A DNA stretch of 64,000 nucleotides from Avena insularis (taxonomy: Eukaryota; Streptophyta; Magnoliopsida; Poales; Poaceae). The DNA is taken from positions 115,690,685 through 115,754,684 of the forward strand of contig CM042694.1 of the NCBI GenBank assembly GCA_023614405.1, written 5' to 3'. The notes beneath the pieces are model-generated. The model saw only the letters and a list, made by a program, of their open reading frames with translations, did not search any database and was not told the DNA's origin. Both the position numbers and the translations under genes were made by a program. Positions 1 through 10,063 of the stretch are shown piece after piece (within the stretch, counting starts at the first letter, position 1; each line of letters starts with the position of its first letter).

Positions 1-657
1 TTCTAGAAGATTTCTTGGAGTTTGCTTGAAAACCAAGAAAGGGTCAAGGAAACCTTGTGGGGGCTAGACACGGATTCGTGGGGGAGGAGGACTCCTCCCC
101 CCTTCCCAACCCGCCGGCCAAGGAGGGAGGGGAGTCCTACTAGGACTCCCCCTCCCATGGCGCGCCTCCCTCCTTTAAATAGAGGGGAGGGGGCGCCACC
201 CCCTAGAACTCTCCCATAACAATCCCTAGCCGCCGCCTCTCTCCTCTTCCTTCACTTTGCTCCGGCTTAGGCGAAGCCCTGCAGAATTCTCTCCTCCACC
301 ACCACCACCACACCGTCGTGCTGCTGGGATTCCGTGGAGAAGATCTACTACCTCCGCTGCTCGCTGGAACAGGGAGAGGAAGGTCGGCTTCGACTCCGCA
401 CGTGTGACCAACTGCGGAAGCGCTGCCAGAACGCGGCACCAGAAGGATCGTCCACACGATCTTGAGATCGGCAAGTGATCGACTACATCAACCCCGAGAT
501 CTAATCTCGTAACGCTTTCGGTTCTACGAGGGTTAGTATAGATCTATCTCGTTGCTCATGTCTAATATATTAGATCTTGGCTTTTATCTAGATTAGATCT
601 GGGTTTTGTTCAGTCTTGCGGTAGAATTTTTTTGTTTTCCATGCTACGAACCCATCA
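1..657 (+). repeat. Left LTR of the Copia element (3' portion only)
   Basis: This matches 6922-7578 base for base without indels; by eye about 24 of 657 positions differ (about 3.7%). It ends in the canonical CA directly before the primer binding site. A TATA-like TTTAAATAG lies at 174-182, followed by a C-rich leader. Short ORFs here are chance frames. Confidence 0.95.
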
Positions 658-658
658 G

Positions 659-670
659 TGGTATCAGAGC
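659..670 (+). other. Primer binding site (initiator tRNA-Met type) of the Copia element
   Basis: TGGTATCAGAGC lies one base after the LTR end. This is the standard plant Copia sequence complementary to the 3' end of initiator methionine tRNA, where minus-strand DNA synthesis is primed. Confidence 0.95.
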
Positions 671-1867
671 CGTATCTATGCGTAGATCTGTTGCACGAGT
701 AGAACACAATTATGTTGTGGGCGTTGGTGCTCGTGCCGTCTTTTGCTTTGTGTACTTTGCATCTTGCGGTATGGTGGGATGAAGCGGCTCGGGCTAACCT
801 TACATGTCATCGCACATGAGACTTTCTCCACGCTTGATGTGTAACTTGCTTTGCACAAGTGGCTTTGCGGGTGTCTGTCTCTCCCATCATAGTATAGATC
901 CATTTTACACTTTGCACTTGATAGCACTTGTATCAACATTGTGGTTCAGTTTCGTAGGTAAGATCCGTTCTTATTCGAATGCCCCAAACCACGTAAAACT
1001 TGCAAAGAAAATTAGAGGCGTCTAACTTGCTTTTGCAGGGGTTTTGTGATGTGATATGGCCATCATGTGATTGTGATTATATTTGATGTATGCAATGATC
1101 CTTGTTGTAATATGGCAACCGGCAGGAGCCTAATGGTTGTCTTTAATTCTGTTAAGACCTGTGTGTCTATTCATCTTGTAATAGCTTTATTCCAAGTAGT
1201 TGTAATAGTTACTGGTGATGATGGACAACCATGAAGCGGCGCCACTGACCTTGACGCAATGCTGGTGATGATGGAGGTCATGTCCGTGCTTTGGAGATGG
1301 AGATCAAAGGCATAAGAAGAAAGGGCCATATCATATCACACTAATTATGAATTGCCTGTGATGTTAATCCTTTATGCATCTTGTATTGCTTAGATCACGA
1401 CGGTAGCATTATAAGGTGATCCCTCTCACTAAATTTCAAGTAATAAAGTGTTCGTCCTTAGTTGGCACCGTTGCTAAGACTCGTCATCTCGAAGCATCTC
1501 GTGATGATCGGATGTGATAGATTCTACGTGTGCATACAACGGGTGCAAGCCAGATTTGCACATGCGGAAACTAAGGTTAATCTTGACGAGCCTAGCATGT
1601 ACATACATGGTCTCGAAACACGGAATACCGAAAGGTAGAGCATGAATCATATAAGTGATATGATGAACATGAAGATTGTTCGCCGATGAAACTACATCCT
1701 CTCTCGTGAAGATCGGACTTGGTGTAGTGGACTTGGTTCGTGTAATCACTAAGACAATGTGAGGGATGTTGTTTTGAGTAGGAGGTCACCTAGTTAATTT
1801 AAGAATTAAAATTGAACTCAATTTATCATAAACTTAGTCTAAACTACTTGCAAATTTGTTGTAGATT
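671..1867 (+). other. Untranslated leader of the Copia element
   Basis: About 1.2 kb without a convincing coding frame between the primer site and the gag ATG. BARE1/Angela elements typically have such long leaders carrying RNA packaging and dimerisation signals. I see no specific motif I can name here. Confidence 0.7.
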
Positions 1868-2821
1868 ATGGCGAATCTCTCCTTCAATTTCAATGCGTTC
1901 CTAGAGAAAGAAAAGCTTAAGAACAATGGAAGCAACTTCACGGACTGGCTCCGTGGTCTGAAGATTGTCCTCAGGGCTGGTCAGATGACCTATGTGCTCG
2001 AAGCACCGCTAGGTGACCCACCTGCAGATGATGCCACCGATGACATAAAGAATGTTTACGCCACTCGGAAAAATCATTACTCCACAGTTCAGTGTGCCAT
2101 CCTGTACGGTTTAGAAACGGATCTCCAGAAGCGTTTTGAGCACCACGACCCGTTCGAGATCATTAAGGAGCTCAAGCTCATTTTTGAGACTCAAGCGGCC
2201 GTGGAGAGCTATGAGGCCTCCGAGAAGTTCTTTACCTGCAAGATGGAAGAGGGAAGCTCCGTTAGCGAGCACGTGCTGACCATGTCTGGGCACGCAAACA
2301 AGCTCCAAGAGTTGGGGATAACGATTCCTAATGAGTTAGGGATTCACCGTGTCCTCCAATCACTGCCACCGAGTTATAAGAACTTTGTGATGAACTACAA
2401 GATGCACTGCATGAACAAGACGTTGCCTGAACTATCGTCCATGCTGAAAAATGCTGAAGTGGAGATCAAAAAGGAGCACCAAGTGTTGATGGTCAATAAG
2501 ACCACCAATTTCAAGAAACAGGGCAAGCCTAAGAAAAAGGGCAACTTCAAGAAGGATGGCAAGAAAGCTGTCGCACCTGCTAAGAAGCCCAAGGCTGGTC
2601 CTAAGCCTGAAACTGGGTGCTTCTACTGCAAGGGTGCTGGTCACTGGAAGCGTAACTGCCCCAAGTACATGGCAGATCTGAAGAACAGCAACATCAAGAA
2701 GAAAGGTATATTCGATATACATGTTATTGATGTGTATCTTACTAGTAGTCGTAGTAGTGCCTGGGTATTTGATACTGGTTCGGTTGCTCATATATGTAAC
2801 TCGAAACAGAGCTGCGAATAA
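1868..2821 (+). pseudogene. gag: Copia gag, nucleocapsid and start of protease, prematurely terminated
   Basis: The frame starts at a true ATG and has 317 codons. The N-terminal half has the Copia capsid pattern (NGSNFTDW near residue 20). A Lys-rich linker leads to a CCHC zinc knuckle at residues 251-264 (C-x2-C-x4-H-x4-C), which binds element RNA. The aspartic protease motif DTG is at residues 302-304. The frame then ends about a dozen codons later at TAA 2819-2821. The rest of pol lies in another frame (gag in frame 2, pol in frame 1), so at least one indel near 2805-2815 broke what is normally a single gag-pol frame. A gag-only product with an intact knuckle could in principle still be made. 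Confidence 0.88.
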
Positions 2822-2943
2822 ACGAAGACCGGCAAGAGACGAGGTGACGAGCGCGTTGGAAATGGCTCCAAGGTTGATGTGATCGCCGATGCGCTCCTCT
2901 ACATCTACCTTCGGGATTAGTTTTAAATTTAAATAATTGTTAT
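2822..2943 (+). pseudogene. Copia protease remnant, frame-shifted
   Basis: This short stretch joins the protease active-site region to the integrase part. It holds recognisable protease-derived sequence but stops in all three forward frames and at least one single-base indel relative to the flanking frames. Protease function is therefore lost. Confidence 0.7.
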
Positions 2944-4710
2944 TTGGTGCCTGCGTTAAGCATGAACATTATATCTGGATCTTGTTTATTGCGAGACGGT
3001 TACTCTTTTAAGTCTGAGAATAAAGGTTGTTCGATTTATATGAGTAATATCTTTTATGGTAATGCACCTGAGATGAATGGTTTATCCTTATTGAATCTCG
3101 ATAGTAGTGATACACATGTTCACAACATAGATGCTAAACGAATAAAATTGAATGATAATTCTACATACATGTGGCACTGTCGTCTTGGTCACATTGGAGT
3201 GAAGCGTATGAAGAAACTCCATTCTGATGGACTTCTTGAATCACTTGATTTTGAATCACTTGAAAGATGTGAAGCATGTCTAATGGGAAAAATGACTAAG
3301 ACTCCATTCTCTGGAATAATGGAGCGAGCTACAGACTTATTGGAAATAATACATACCGATGTGTGCGGTCCAATGAGTGTAGCATCGCGTGGTGGATATC
3401 GTTATGTTCTCACTTTCACGGATGACTTAAGTAGATATGGGTATGTCTACTTTATGAAACATAAGTCCGAAACTTTCGAGAAGTTTAAGGAATTTCAAAG
3501 TGAAGTGGAAAATCATCATAACAAGAAGATTAAGTTTCTGCGTTCTGACCGTGGAGGTGAATATCTGAGTTATGAGTTTGGCATGCATTTAAAGAAATGT
3601 GGAATACTTTCGCAGTTGACACCGCCAGGAACACCACAGCGTAATGGTGTGTCCGAACGTCGTAATCGAACTCTCTTAGATATGGTTCGGTCTATGATGT
3701 CTCTTACAGATTTACCACTATCGTTTTGGGGCTATGCATTAGAGACAGCCGCATTCACTTTAAATAGGGCACCATCTAAATCCGTTGAAACGACACCGTA
3801 CGAATTGAGATTTGGTAAGAAACCTAAGTTGTCGTTCCTTAAAGTTTGGGGTTGCAAAGCGTATGTAAAGAAGTTACAACCTGATAAGCTTGAACCCAAA
3901 GCGGAGAAATGCGTCTTCATAGGATACCCGAAAGAAACAATTGGGTATACCTTCTATCATAGATCCGAAGGCAAAGTTTTTGTTGCCAAGAATGGATGCT
4001 TTCTTGAGAAGGAGTTTCTCTCGAAAGAAGTGACTGCAAGGAAAGTAGAACTCGACGAGGTTATTGAACCTTCTCTCGGAGTTGAGGGTAACGCAGCACC
4101 GGAAGATGTTTTTGTGCCGCCTGCACCAACTGGAGAGGAAGCTAATGATGGTGATCATGAAACTTCGAACGAAGTTACTGCTGAACCTCGCAGGTCAACG
4201 AGGGTTCGTACCACTCCTGAGTGGTATGACTCTGCCTTGAACGTCATGTTGGTGGACAACACTGATGACCCTGCGACGTATGAAGAAGCTATGGTGAGCC
4301 TAGATTCCGACAAATGGCTAGAAGCCATGGAATCTAAAATGGGATCCATGTACGAAAACCAAGTATGGACTTTGGTGGACTTACCGGATGGCCGTAAGGC
4401 TGTCGAGAACAAATGGATTTTCAAAAGAAAAACAGATGCTGATGGTAATGTTACTGTCTATAAAGCTCGACTTGTCGCGAAAGGGTTCCGACAAATTCAA
4501 GGAGTTGACTACGATGAGACTTTCTCACCAGTAGCGAAGCTAAAGTCTGTGAGGATTTTGTTAGCAATCGCTGCATATTTCGATTATGAAATTTGGCAGA
4601 TGGATGTCAAAACAGCGTTCCTTAATGGTGACATTGAGGAAGAGTTGTATATGGTACAACCCAAGGGTTTTGTAGATCCTAGTGATGCTGACAAGGTATG
4701 CAAACTTTAG
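2944..4710 (+). pseudogene. pol: Copia pol: GAG-pre-integrase, integrase and N-terminal reverse transcriptase
   Basis: The open frame begins at a TTG; the first ATG is at 2962, so no genuine start exists and this is an internal polyprotein segment. Counting from the TTG, the HHCC zinc finger is H78, H83, C109, C112. The integrase core follows with D139, D202 and E238, an exact DD35E spacing. The integrase C-terminal region follows, then a variable linker, then the RVT_2 reverse transcriptase start (NKWIFKRK; KARLVAKGF; the WQMDVKTAFLNG block). The frame ends at TAG 4708-4710 where the family continues in the same frame, so this is a nonsense mutation inside RT. All catalytic integrase residues are kept. 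Confidence 0.92.
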
Positions 4711-5547
4711 CGCTCCATTTATGGACTGAAGCAAGCATCCCGAAGTTGGAATCAACGTTTTGATAAAGTAATCAAAAACTTTGGATTTATACAAACTTAT
4801 GGAGAAGCTTGTATTTACAAGAAAGTGAGTGGGAGCTCTGTAGCATTCCTTGTACTATATGTAGATGACATATTGTTGATTGGGAATGATATAGAACTTC
4901 TTAATATCGTCAAAACCTATTTGAATAATAGTTTTTCAATGAAGGATCTTGGCGAAGCGGCATATATTCTAGGCATCAAGATTTATAGAGATAGATCAAG
5001 ACGCCTAATAGCGCTTTCACAAAGTACATACTTAGACAAAGTTCTAAAGAAGTTTAGAATGGAAGAGAGCAAGAAGGGGTTCGTGCCCATGTTGTCAGGT
5101 AAGACTTTGAGTAAGACTCAAAGTCCGGCTACGGCAGAAGATAGAGAAAAGATGAATAATATTCCCTATGCCTCGGCCATAGGTTCTATCATGTATGCCA
5201 TGCTGTGTACAAGACCAGATATAGCTCATGCTGTTAGTTTGACTAGCAGATATCAAAGTGATCCTGGAATGGAACACTGGACATCGGTCAAGAATATCCT
5301 AAAGTCCCTGAATATGACTAAGGATATGGTTCTTTCTTACGGAGGTGATGAACAGCTTGTTGTAAACGGTTACACTGATGCTAGTTGGAACACCGATCCA
5401 GATGACTCGAAGTCACAGTATGGATACGTATTTATTTTGAATGGTGTTGCAGTGAGCTGGAGGAGTGCCAAGCAAAGCGTTGTGGCGAAATCTTCAACTG
5501 AATCGGAATACATAGCTGCTTCAGAGGCTGCACAAGAAGCCATATAG
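4711..5547 (+). pseudogene. pol: Copia pol: C-terminal reverse transcriptase and RNase H
   Basis: This continues the pol frame directly after the 4708 TAG. The RT catalytic YVDD box is encoded at 4858-4869 and is followed by the Copia RT thumb and connection (SMKDLGEA, LGIKI). The RNase H domain starts near 5371 (YTDASW) and includes TESEYIA. The frame ends at TAG 5545-5547, after which the same frame stays open, so this is a second nonsense mutation. Confidence 0.9.
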
Positions 5548-5841
5548 ATGAAGGAGTTCATTACTGAACTTGGCGTGGTTCCCAGTGCGTTGGACCCGAT
5601 GGCCATCTACTGTGACAACACAGGTGCCATAGCTAATGCACAGGAGCCAAGGTCACATAGCAAGCTGAAGCACATCAAGCTACGTTTCCATGCTATTCGC
5701 GAGTATGTCCGAGATGGTGACATAAAGATTTGCAAAGTACACACTGATCTGAATGTGGAAGATCCGTTGACTAAACCTCTCCCTAGAGCAAAGCATGACC
5801 AACACCAGAACGCCATGGGTATTAGGTATATTACCATGTAA
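5548..5841 (+). pseudogene. pol: Copia pol: C-terminal end of RNase H
   Basis: In frame with the preceding pol segment. It contains the last RNase H acidic site (YCDNTGAI) and the usual Copia C-terminus with the HSKLKHIKLRFHAIRE block and DPLTKPL. It ends at TAA 5839-5841, a normal terminal position 33 bp before the right LTR. Confidence 0.88.
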
Positions 5842-5859
5842 TCTAGATTATTGACTCTA

Positions 5860-5874
5860 GTGCAAGTGGGAGAC
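5860..5874 (+). other. Polypurine tract of the Copia element
   Basis: GTGCAAGTGGGAGAC immediately precedes the right LTR. It sits where the plus-strand primer tract of Angela/BARE1 elements is expected. Confidence 0.8.
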
Positions 5875-7578
5875 TGTTGGAGATATGCCCAAGAGGCAAT
5901 AATAAAAGTGGTTATTATTATATCTTTGTGTTTATGATGAATGTTTACATCCCATGCTATAATTGTATTATAAGGAAACACTGATACATGTGTGTTTTGT
6001 AAACATAAAAGAGTCCCTAGTAAGCCTCTTATGGAACTAGCTTGTTGATTAAATGATGATCATCGTTTTCTGATCATGGACATTGGATGTCATTAATAAC
6101 AAGGTTATATCATTAGGAGAATGATGTGATGGACACACACCCATAATAAGCGTAGCATAAGATCAAGTCATTAAGTTCGTATTGCTGTAAGCTTTCAAAT
6201 ACATAGTAACCTAATCCTTCGACCATGAGGTTATGTTAATCACCATCACCGGATGGGTACTTTGATGACATCAAACACTGCTTCGTAACTGGGTGGTTAT
6301 AAAGGTGTCATTGGGTATTCTGAAAGTATGTGTTGAAGCGCATATACCAAGATTGGGATTTGTCCATCCATATGACGGATAGATATGCTCTGGGCCCTCT
6401 CGGTGGAATGTCATCTAGTTAGCTTGCAAGCATGTGACTAGGTCACAAGGGATGACATAGCATGGAACGAGTAAAGAGTACTTATCAGTAACGAGGTAGA
6501 ACTAGGTATGGAGATACCGACGGTCAAACCTCGGATAAGTAGAATATCGCGTGACAAAGGGAATTGGTTTCGTATGTTAATGGTTCTATCGATCACGAAG
6601 TCATCGTTGAGTATGTGGGAGCCGTTATGGATCTCCAGATCCCGCTGATGGTTATTGATCGGAGAGGTGTCTTCATCATGTCTGCATATTCACGAACCGT
6701 AGGGTGACACACTTAAGGTTCGAAGTTGTTTTAAGTAGATATGGAATATGCGTTGGAGACCGAATGTTGTTCGGAGTCTCAGATTGGATCCAGGACATCA
6801 CGAGGAGATCCGGAATTGTCCGGAGAATAAGATTCATATATTGGGGATCATTTTCTAAGTTAGGAAATGTTCCGGAGTGTTTGTATGGAGATTCTAGAAG
6901 GTTTCGGAATGTTCTGGAAGGTTCTAGAAGATTTCTTGGAGTTTGCTTGAAAACCAAGAAAGGGTCAAGGAAACCTTGTGGGGGCTAGACACGGATTCAT
7001 GGGGGAGGAGGACTCCTCCCCCCTTCCCAACCCGCCGGCCAAGGAGGGAGGGGAGTCCTACTAGGACTCCCCCTCCCATGGCGCGCCTCCCTCCTTTAAA
7101 TAGAGGGGAGGCGGCGCCACCCCCTAGAACTCTCCCATAACAATCCCTAGCCGCCGCCTCTCTCCTCTTCCTTCGCTCTGCTCCGGCTTAGGTGAAGCCC
7201 TGCAGAATTCTCTCCTCCAGCACCACCACCACTCCATCGTGCTGCTGGCATTCCGTGGAGAAGATCTACTACCTCCGCTACTCGCTGGAACGGGGAGAGG
7301 AAGGTCTGCTTCGACTCCGCACGTGTGACCAACTGCGGAAGCGCTGCCGGAACGTGGCGCCGGAAGGATCGTCCACACGATCTTGAGATCGGCAAGTGAT
7401 CGACTACATCAACCCCGAGATCTAATCTCGTAACGCTTTTAGTTCTATGAGGGTTAGTACAGATCTATCTCGTTGCTCATGTCTAATAGATTAGATCTTG
7501 GCTTTTATCTAGATTAGATCTGGGTTTTGTTTGTTCTTGCGGTAGAATTTTTTTGTTTTCCATGCTACGAACCCATCA
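5875..7578 (+). repeat. Right LTR of the Copia element (complete, 1704 bp)
   Basis: Runs from TGTTGG to CCCATCA, i.e. TG...CA. The length is usual for Angela/BARE1. The last 657 bp align with the left LTR without gaps. It directly abuts CACTA-1 coding sequence at 7579. The solo LTR at 31106-32785 belongs to the same family. Confidence 0.95.
7095..7103 (+). promoter_or_regulatory. TATA-like element of the Copia LTR promoter
   Basis: TTTAAATAG lies in a C/G-rich stretch about 480 bp before the LTR end, at the place where Angela/BARE1 LTRs have their TATA box. The same motif is at 174-182 in the left LTR. Confidence 0.5.
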
Positions 7579-9556
7579 CTAGTGGAGGATTTTGCGGACC
7601 TAGAGATTGACATCGCTACACCTGAAGAACTTAGGAAACTAGGAGATGTCAAGCGCCACATCATTCTATGGAAGAAGAAGTACAACAAGTTTCCAGGCTC
7701 GGCGCCAAGGCCACCGACTCCGAGGAATCCAAGGCCACCATCCCTCGATGAGAGGGATGTCGATCGTCAACCTTCAAGTCCTCCATCCTTCGATGAGAGG
7801 GATGTCGATCACCGCAGCGCGAGTACATCTTGACCTCCACCTCCGCCTCCGCCCTCGACTAAAAAATGGATGGTCGTCCCTCACCCGCGCCCCACTCAGA
7901 AGAAAGGTCGTAGTATGTCAAAGATAGTCGACATCTCGCCGGCTCTTCCGAAGAGACCTTATGACATGACTGATTAGGAAAACGACACGATATCAGTTGC
8001 CCATACTCAGGCTCTTCCGAAGAGACCAAAAAAGCCCGAGCCAAAGCCGATATTTACTGAAAAAACAAAAAGTGGGCTAAGTCCTTTCTTGAGCAACCAT
8101 CCCAAGTATCGTTGAATCTGAAATCATACTATGACAGCGAAATTATTAAGCAAGGAAATCTGAAAAAATAACAAGTGCAAAAAGTGGAAAACAAGTTGCC
8201 CAACTCGGACAACAGAAGATTCAGTCGTTCCCCCCGCTCAAAGTGATTTCAGATACCGACAAGTCCTTCAGAGCCGAAATGGATAAGGACATGCAAATAA
8301 TGGACCCCAGAGCCAGGTCTGTCACTGCACTACTGGCCATCACTGTAGCGATGGCGAAAGAACTTGCTATGGCGCCATGTATGTCTCTTGGTCAATTCTT
8401 AGACTATGAAGATACGCCAGTGGGTCAGATAGTACGGCAATATGTTAAAGGGGAGCCTCTAGTCAGTCATGAGGAGCTCACTTGTCTATCAACACATATG
8501 CGAAATCTGCATGATTGGTACACTGCGCAAACAGAGGAAAAGCACCAGAAAGAATGGTTTTCGGTGGCCGTTAGAAAGGAGCATTACTTCAAAGAGTACT
8601 CGATACATGTTCAAATGACCGAACTGTTTCAGTTATACAATCAGCACGCCCTTGACAAATCTATCCTTAGTTGCTATTGTCTGTAAGTGATTTATTTCTG
8701 TAATTAAGTCTTTAGATCAGCTAGTTCATTTCATGTAATATATCATCCTGACTATATATCCTTTTGTATGGTATTATATTCTGCAGAATGATGATGCTTG
8801 AATGCAAAAGAGCAAGAGTATATGACGTTGGGTTTATTGACCTATATATCGTTAATGAATATACGTTACACAATCACCCCGATGACGTGGAGGATGACCT
8901 GTACAATTTTTTAATCGAGCAAAATTTTGTCAAGCACATACTATTTCCTTACAACTTCAAGTGAGTGTTTCTGTCTTGTACACATTCTTTTTTAAGTGTA
9001 ATTGATGAGTTATGCATGTATGCTTATGTAAACGTCCACAGGTTCCACTAGATCTTGCTAAAGATTCAAGTTGACAAGTCTCTAGTTGAAGTCCACGACT
9101 CATTAAGTTGGGACCAGGAGCTCTGGAGCGACATGAAAGCAATGCTCCATAAGTAATTTCAATCATTATCGCATTATATCCGCCTCTTTCGTTCATTTCC
9201 TGATATCAAGTAACTAATAACTCCTCTGTTCATTTTCTTTGCCGAGCAGGTGTTGGACACGGTTCAGAACGAAAATAGATGGTCCATTCAAAGGTGAGCT
9301 AACTTATAAAATGGTGAAGGGCTTGCAGCAGCCACCGGGGACTCATTTATGTGGATTCTACGTCTGCGAGTACATTCGCGAGTTGACCAATGAGCGGAAA
9401 GTTGGTTCATCTTATATTCACGGTTTGCGGGAGAATCTAGAGTCAGAATTGCGCGTACGACCAATACAAGAGGAACTGGCGAGATTTCTGGTGAAGGAGG
9501 TCATTGATATAAATGGAGAACATTATACGGAGGATGATGACCTTAATATGCCTTAG
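7579..9556 (+). pseudogene. CACTA Ulp1-like (C48) cysteine protease gene, 3' half, four exons, broken
   Basis: Ulp1-like proteases cut SUMO-like tails; in grass CACTA elements they form the C-terminus of an accessory protein of unclear role. Exon borders can be placed at consensus sites: 7579-8682, 8787-8960, 9042-9152 and 9250-9556, each intron GT...AG. Joining them keeps one frame through the conserved C48 region. The catalytic His is at the start of exon 3, Asp in VHDSL, and Gln and Cys in exon 4 (QPPGTHLCGFYVCEY, Cys codon 9350-9352). Upstream is a charged and Pro-rich linker. Breaks are TGA at 7831-7833, several stops between 7960 and 8165, and TAG 9049-9051 replacing the Trp after the catalytic His. 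The 5' end is removed by the Copia insertion. Confidence 0.8.
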
Positions 9557-9857
9557 TGATCTCCATGTAGTTGATATGATATATCATCAATGACCATGTA
9601 ATTTCAAACATTTCCTTCCTTTTGATATGATCGAATATTGTATATACGCATGTATGCTCGCAAGAGATCGAATATTACTTATATATGCATCTAGGTGTAC
9701 AGTGTATGTAGTAGCGTAGAATAAGTGTACGAAACATTTTTGAAATTATAGTGAAACACAAATCGAATAATGAATGAAATGGAAAAAACAAAATGAATAC
9801 ACAGAATCTCTGTCGCGGCAGAGAAACACACGAATCTCTGCCGTGGCAGGAACCAGT
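9557..9857. other. CACTA-1 3' untranslated and spacer DNA
   Basis: AT-rich sequence between the protease stop and the subterminal repeats. I see no gene in it, only a short repeated motif (AATCTCTGCCG-type) near 9805-9845. Confidence 0.5.
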
Positions 9858-10063
9858 ATAGTCCCGGGTGGTATTACGACCCGGGACTAGAGGGGTTCCG
9901 CCCCCAGCCGCGTGTAAACTGCCACGTGGTGGACTCTAGTCCCGGGCCGTAGCAAACCGGGACTAGAGATAGGGGCCTCTAGTCCCGATTTGGCAGTCCT
10001 GGGTCGGAAACCAGGACTAGAGCCAGTTCCGGACCGGGACTAGAGGCCCTTTTTCCACCAGTG
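9858..10063 (+). repeat. CACTA-1 subterminal repeats and right terminal inverted repeat
   Basis: At least seven copies of CTAGTCCCGG/CCGGGACTAG or close variants occur in both orientations in about 200 bp, ending in TTTTTCCACCAGTG (10050-10063). In the CACTA family such repeats bind the element's transposase proteins next to the cleaved end. Confidence 0.85.

Larger units (their letters stand above)
1..7578 (+). mobile_element. Angela/BARE1-like Ty1-Copia LTR retrotransposon, left end cut by window
   Basis: The order is partial left LTR, tRNA-Met-type primer site, about 1.2 kb leader, gag, protease remnant, integrase, reverse transcriptase, RNase H, purine tract, right LTR. Integrase before RT is the Copia order. 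The LTR start TGTTGGAGATATGCCC and the long leader fit the Angela/BARE1/WIS group of Pooideae. Aligning the LTRs (offset 6921 bp) implies the element begins about 1046 bp left of the window and is about 8.6 kb long. It sits inside CACTA-1 coding sequence. A 5-bp target duplication should read CTAGT (7579-7583), but the left copy is outside the window. Frameshifts and nonsense codons make it non-autonomous now. Confidence 0.93.
7579..10063 (+). mobile_element. CACTA-1: 3' end of a CACTA (En/Spm) DNA transposon
   Basis: The fragment has the C-terminal half of a grass CACTA protease-type gene, then subterminal copies of CTAGTCCCGG in both orientations, and ends in CCACCAGTG. Read inward the end is CACTGGTGGAAAAAGGGC, a typical grass CACTA terminal inverted repeat. 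The expected 3-bp target duplication would be TGT (10064-10066). The 5' part lies left of the window because the Copia inserted into the coding region at 7579. Confidence 0.85.

Noticed and set aside
203..478. ORFs in the Copia LTR leader on both strands (duplicated at 7124-7395 and 32320-32583)
   Set aside because: Non-coding LTR sequence; frames differ between LTR copies and carry no domain.
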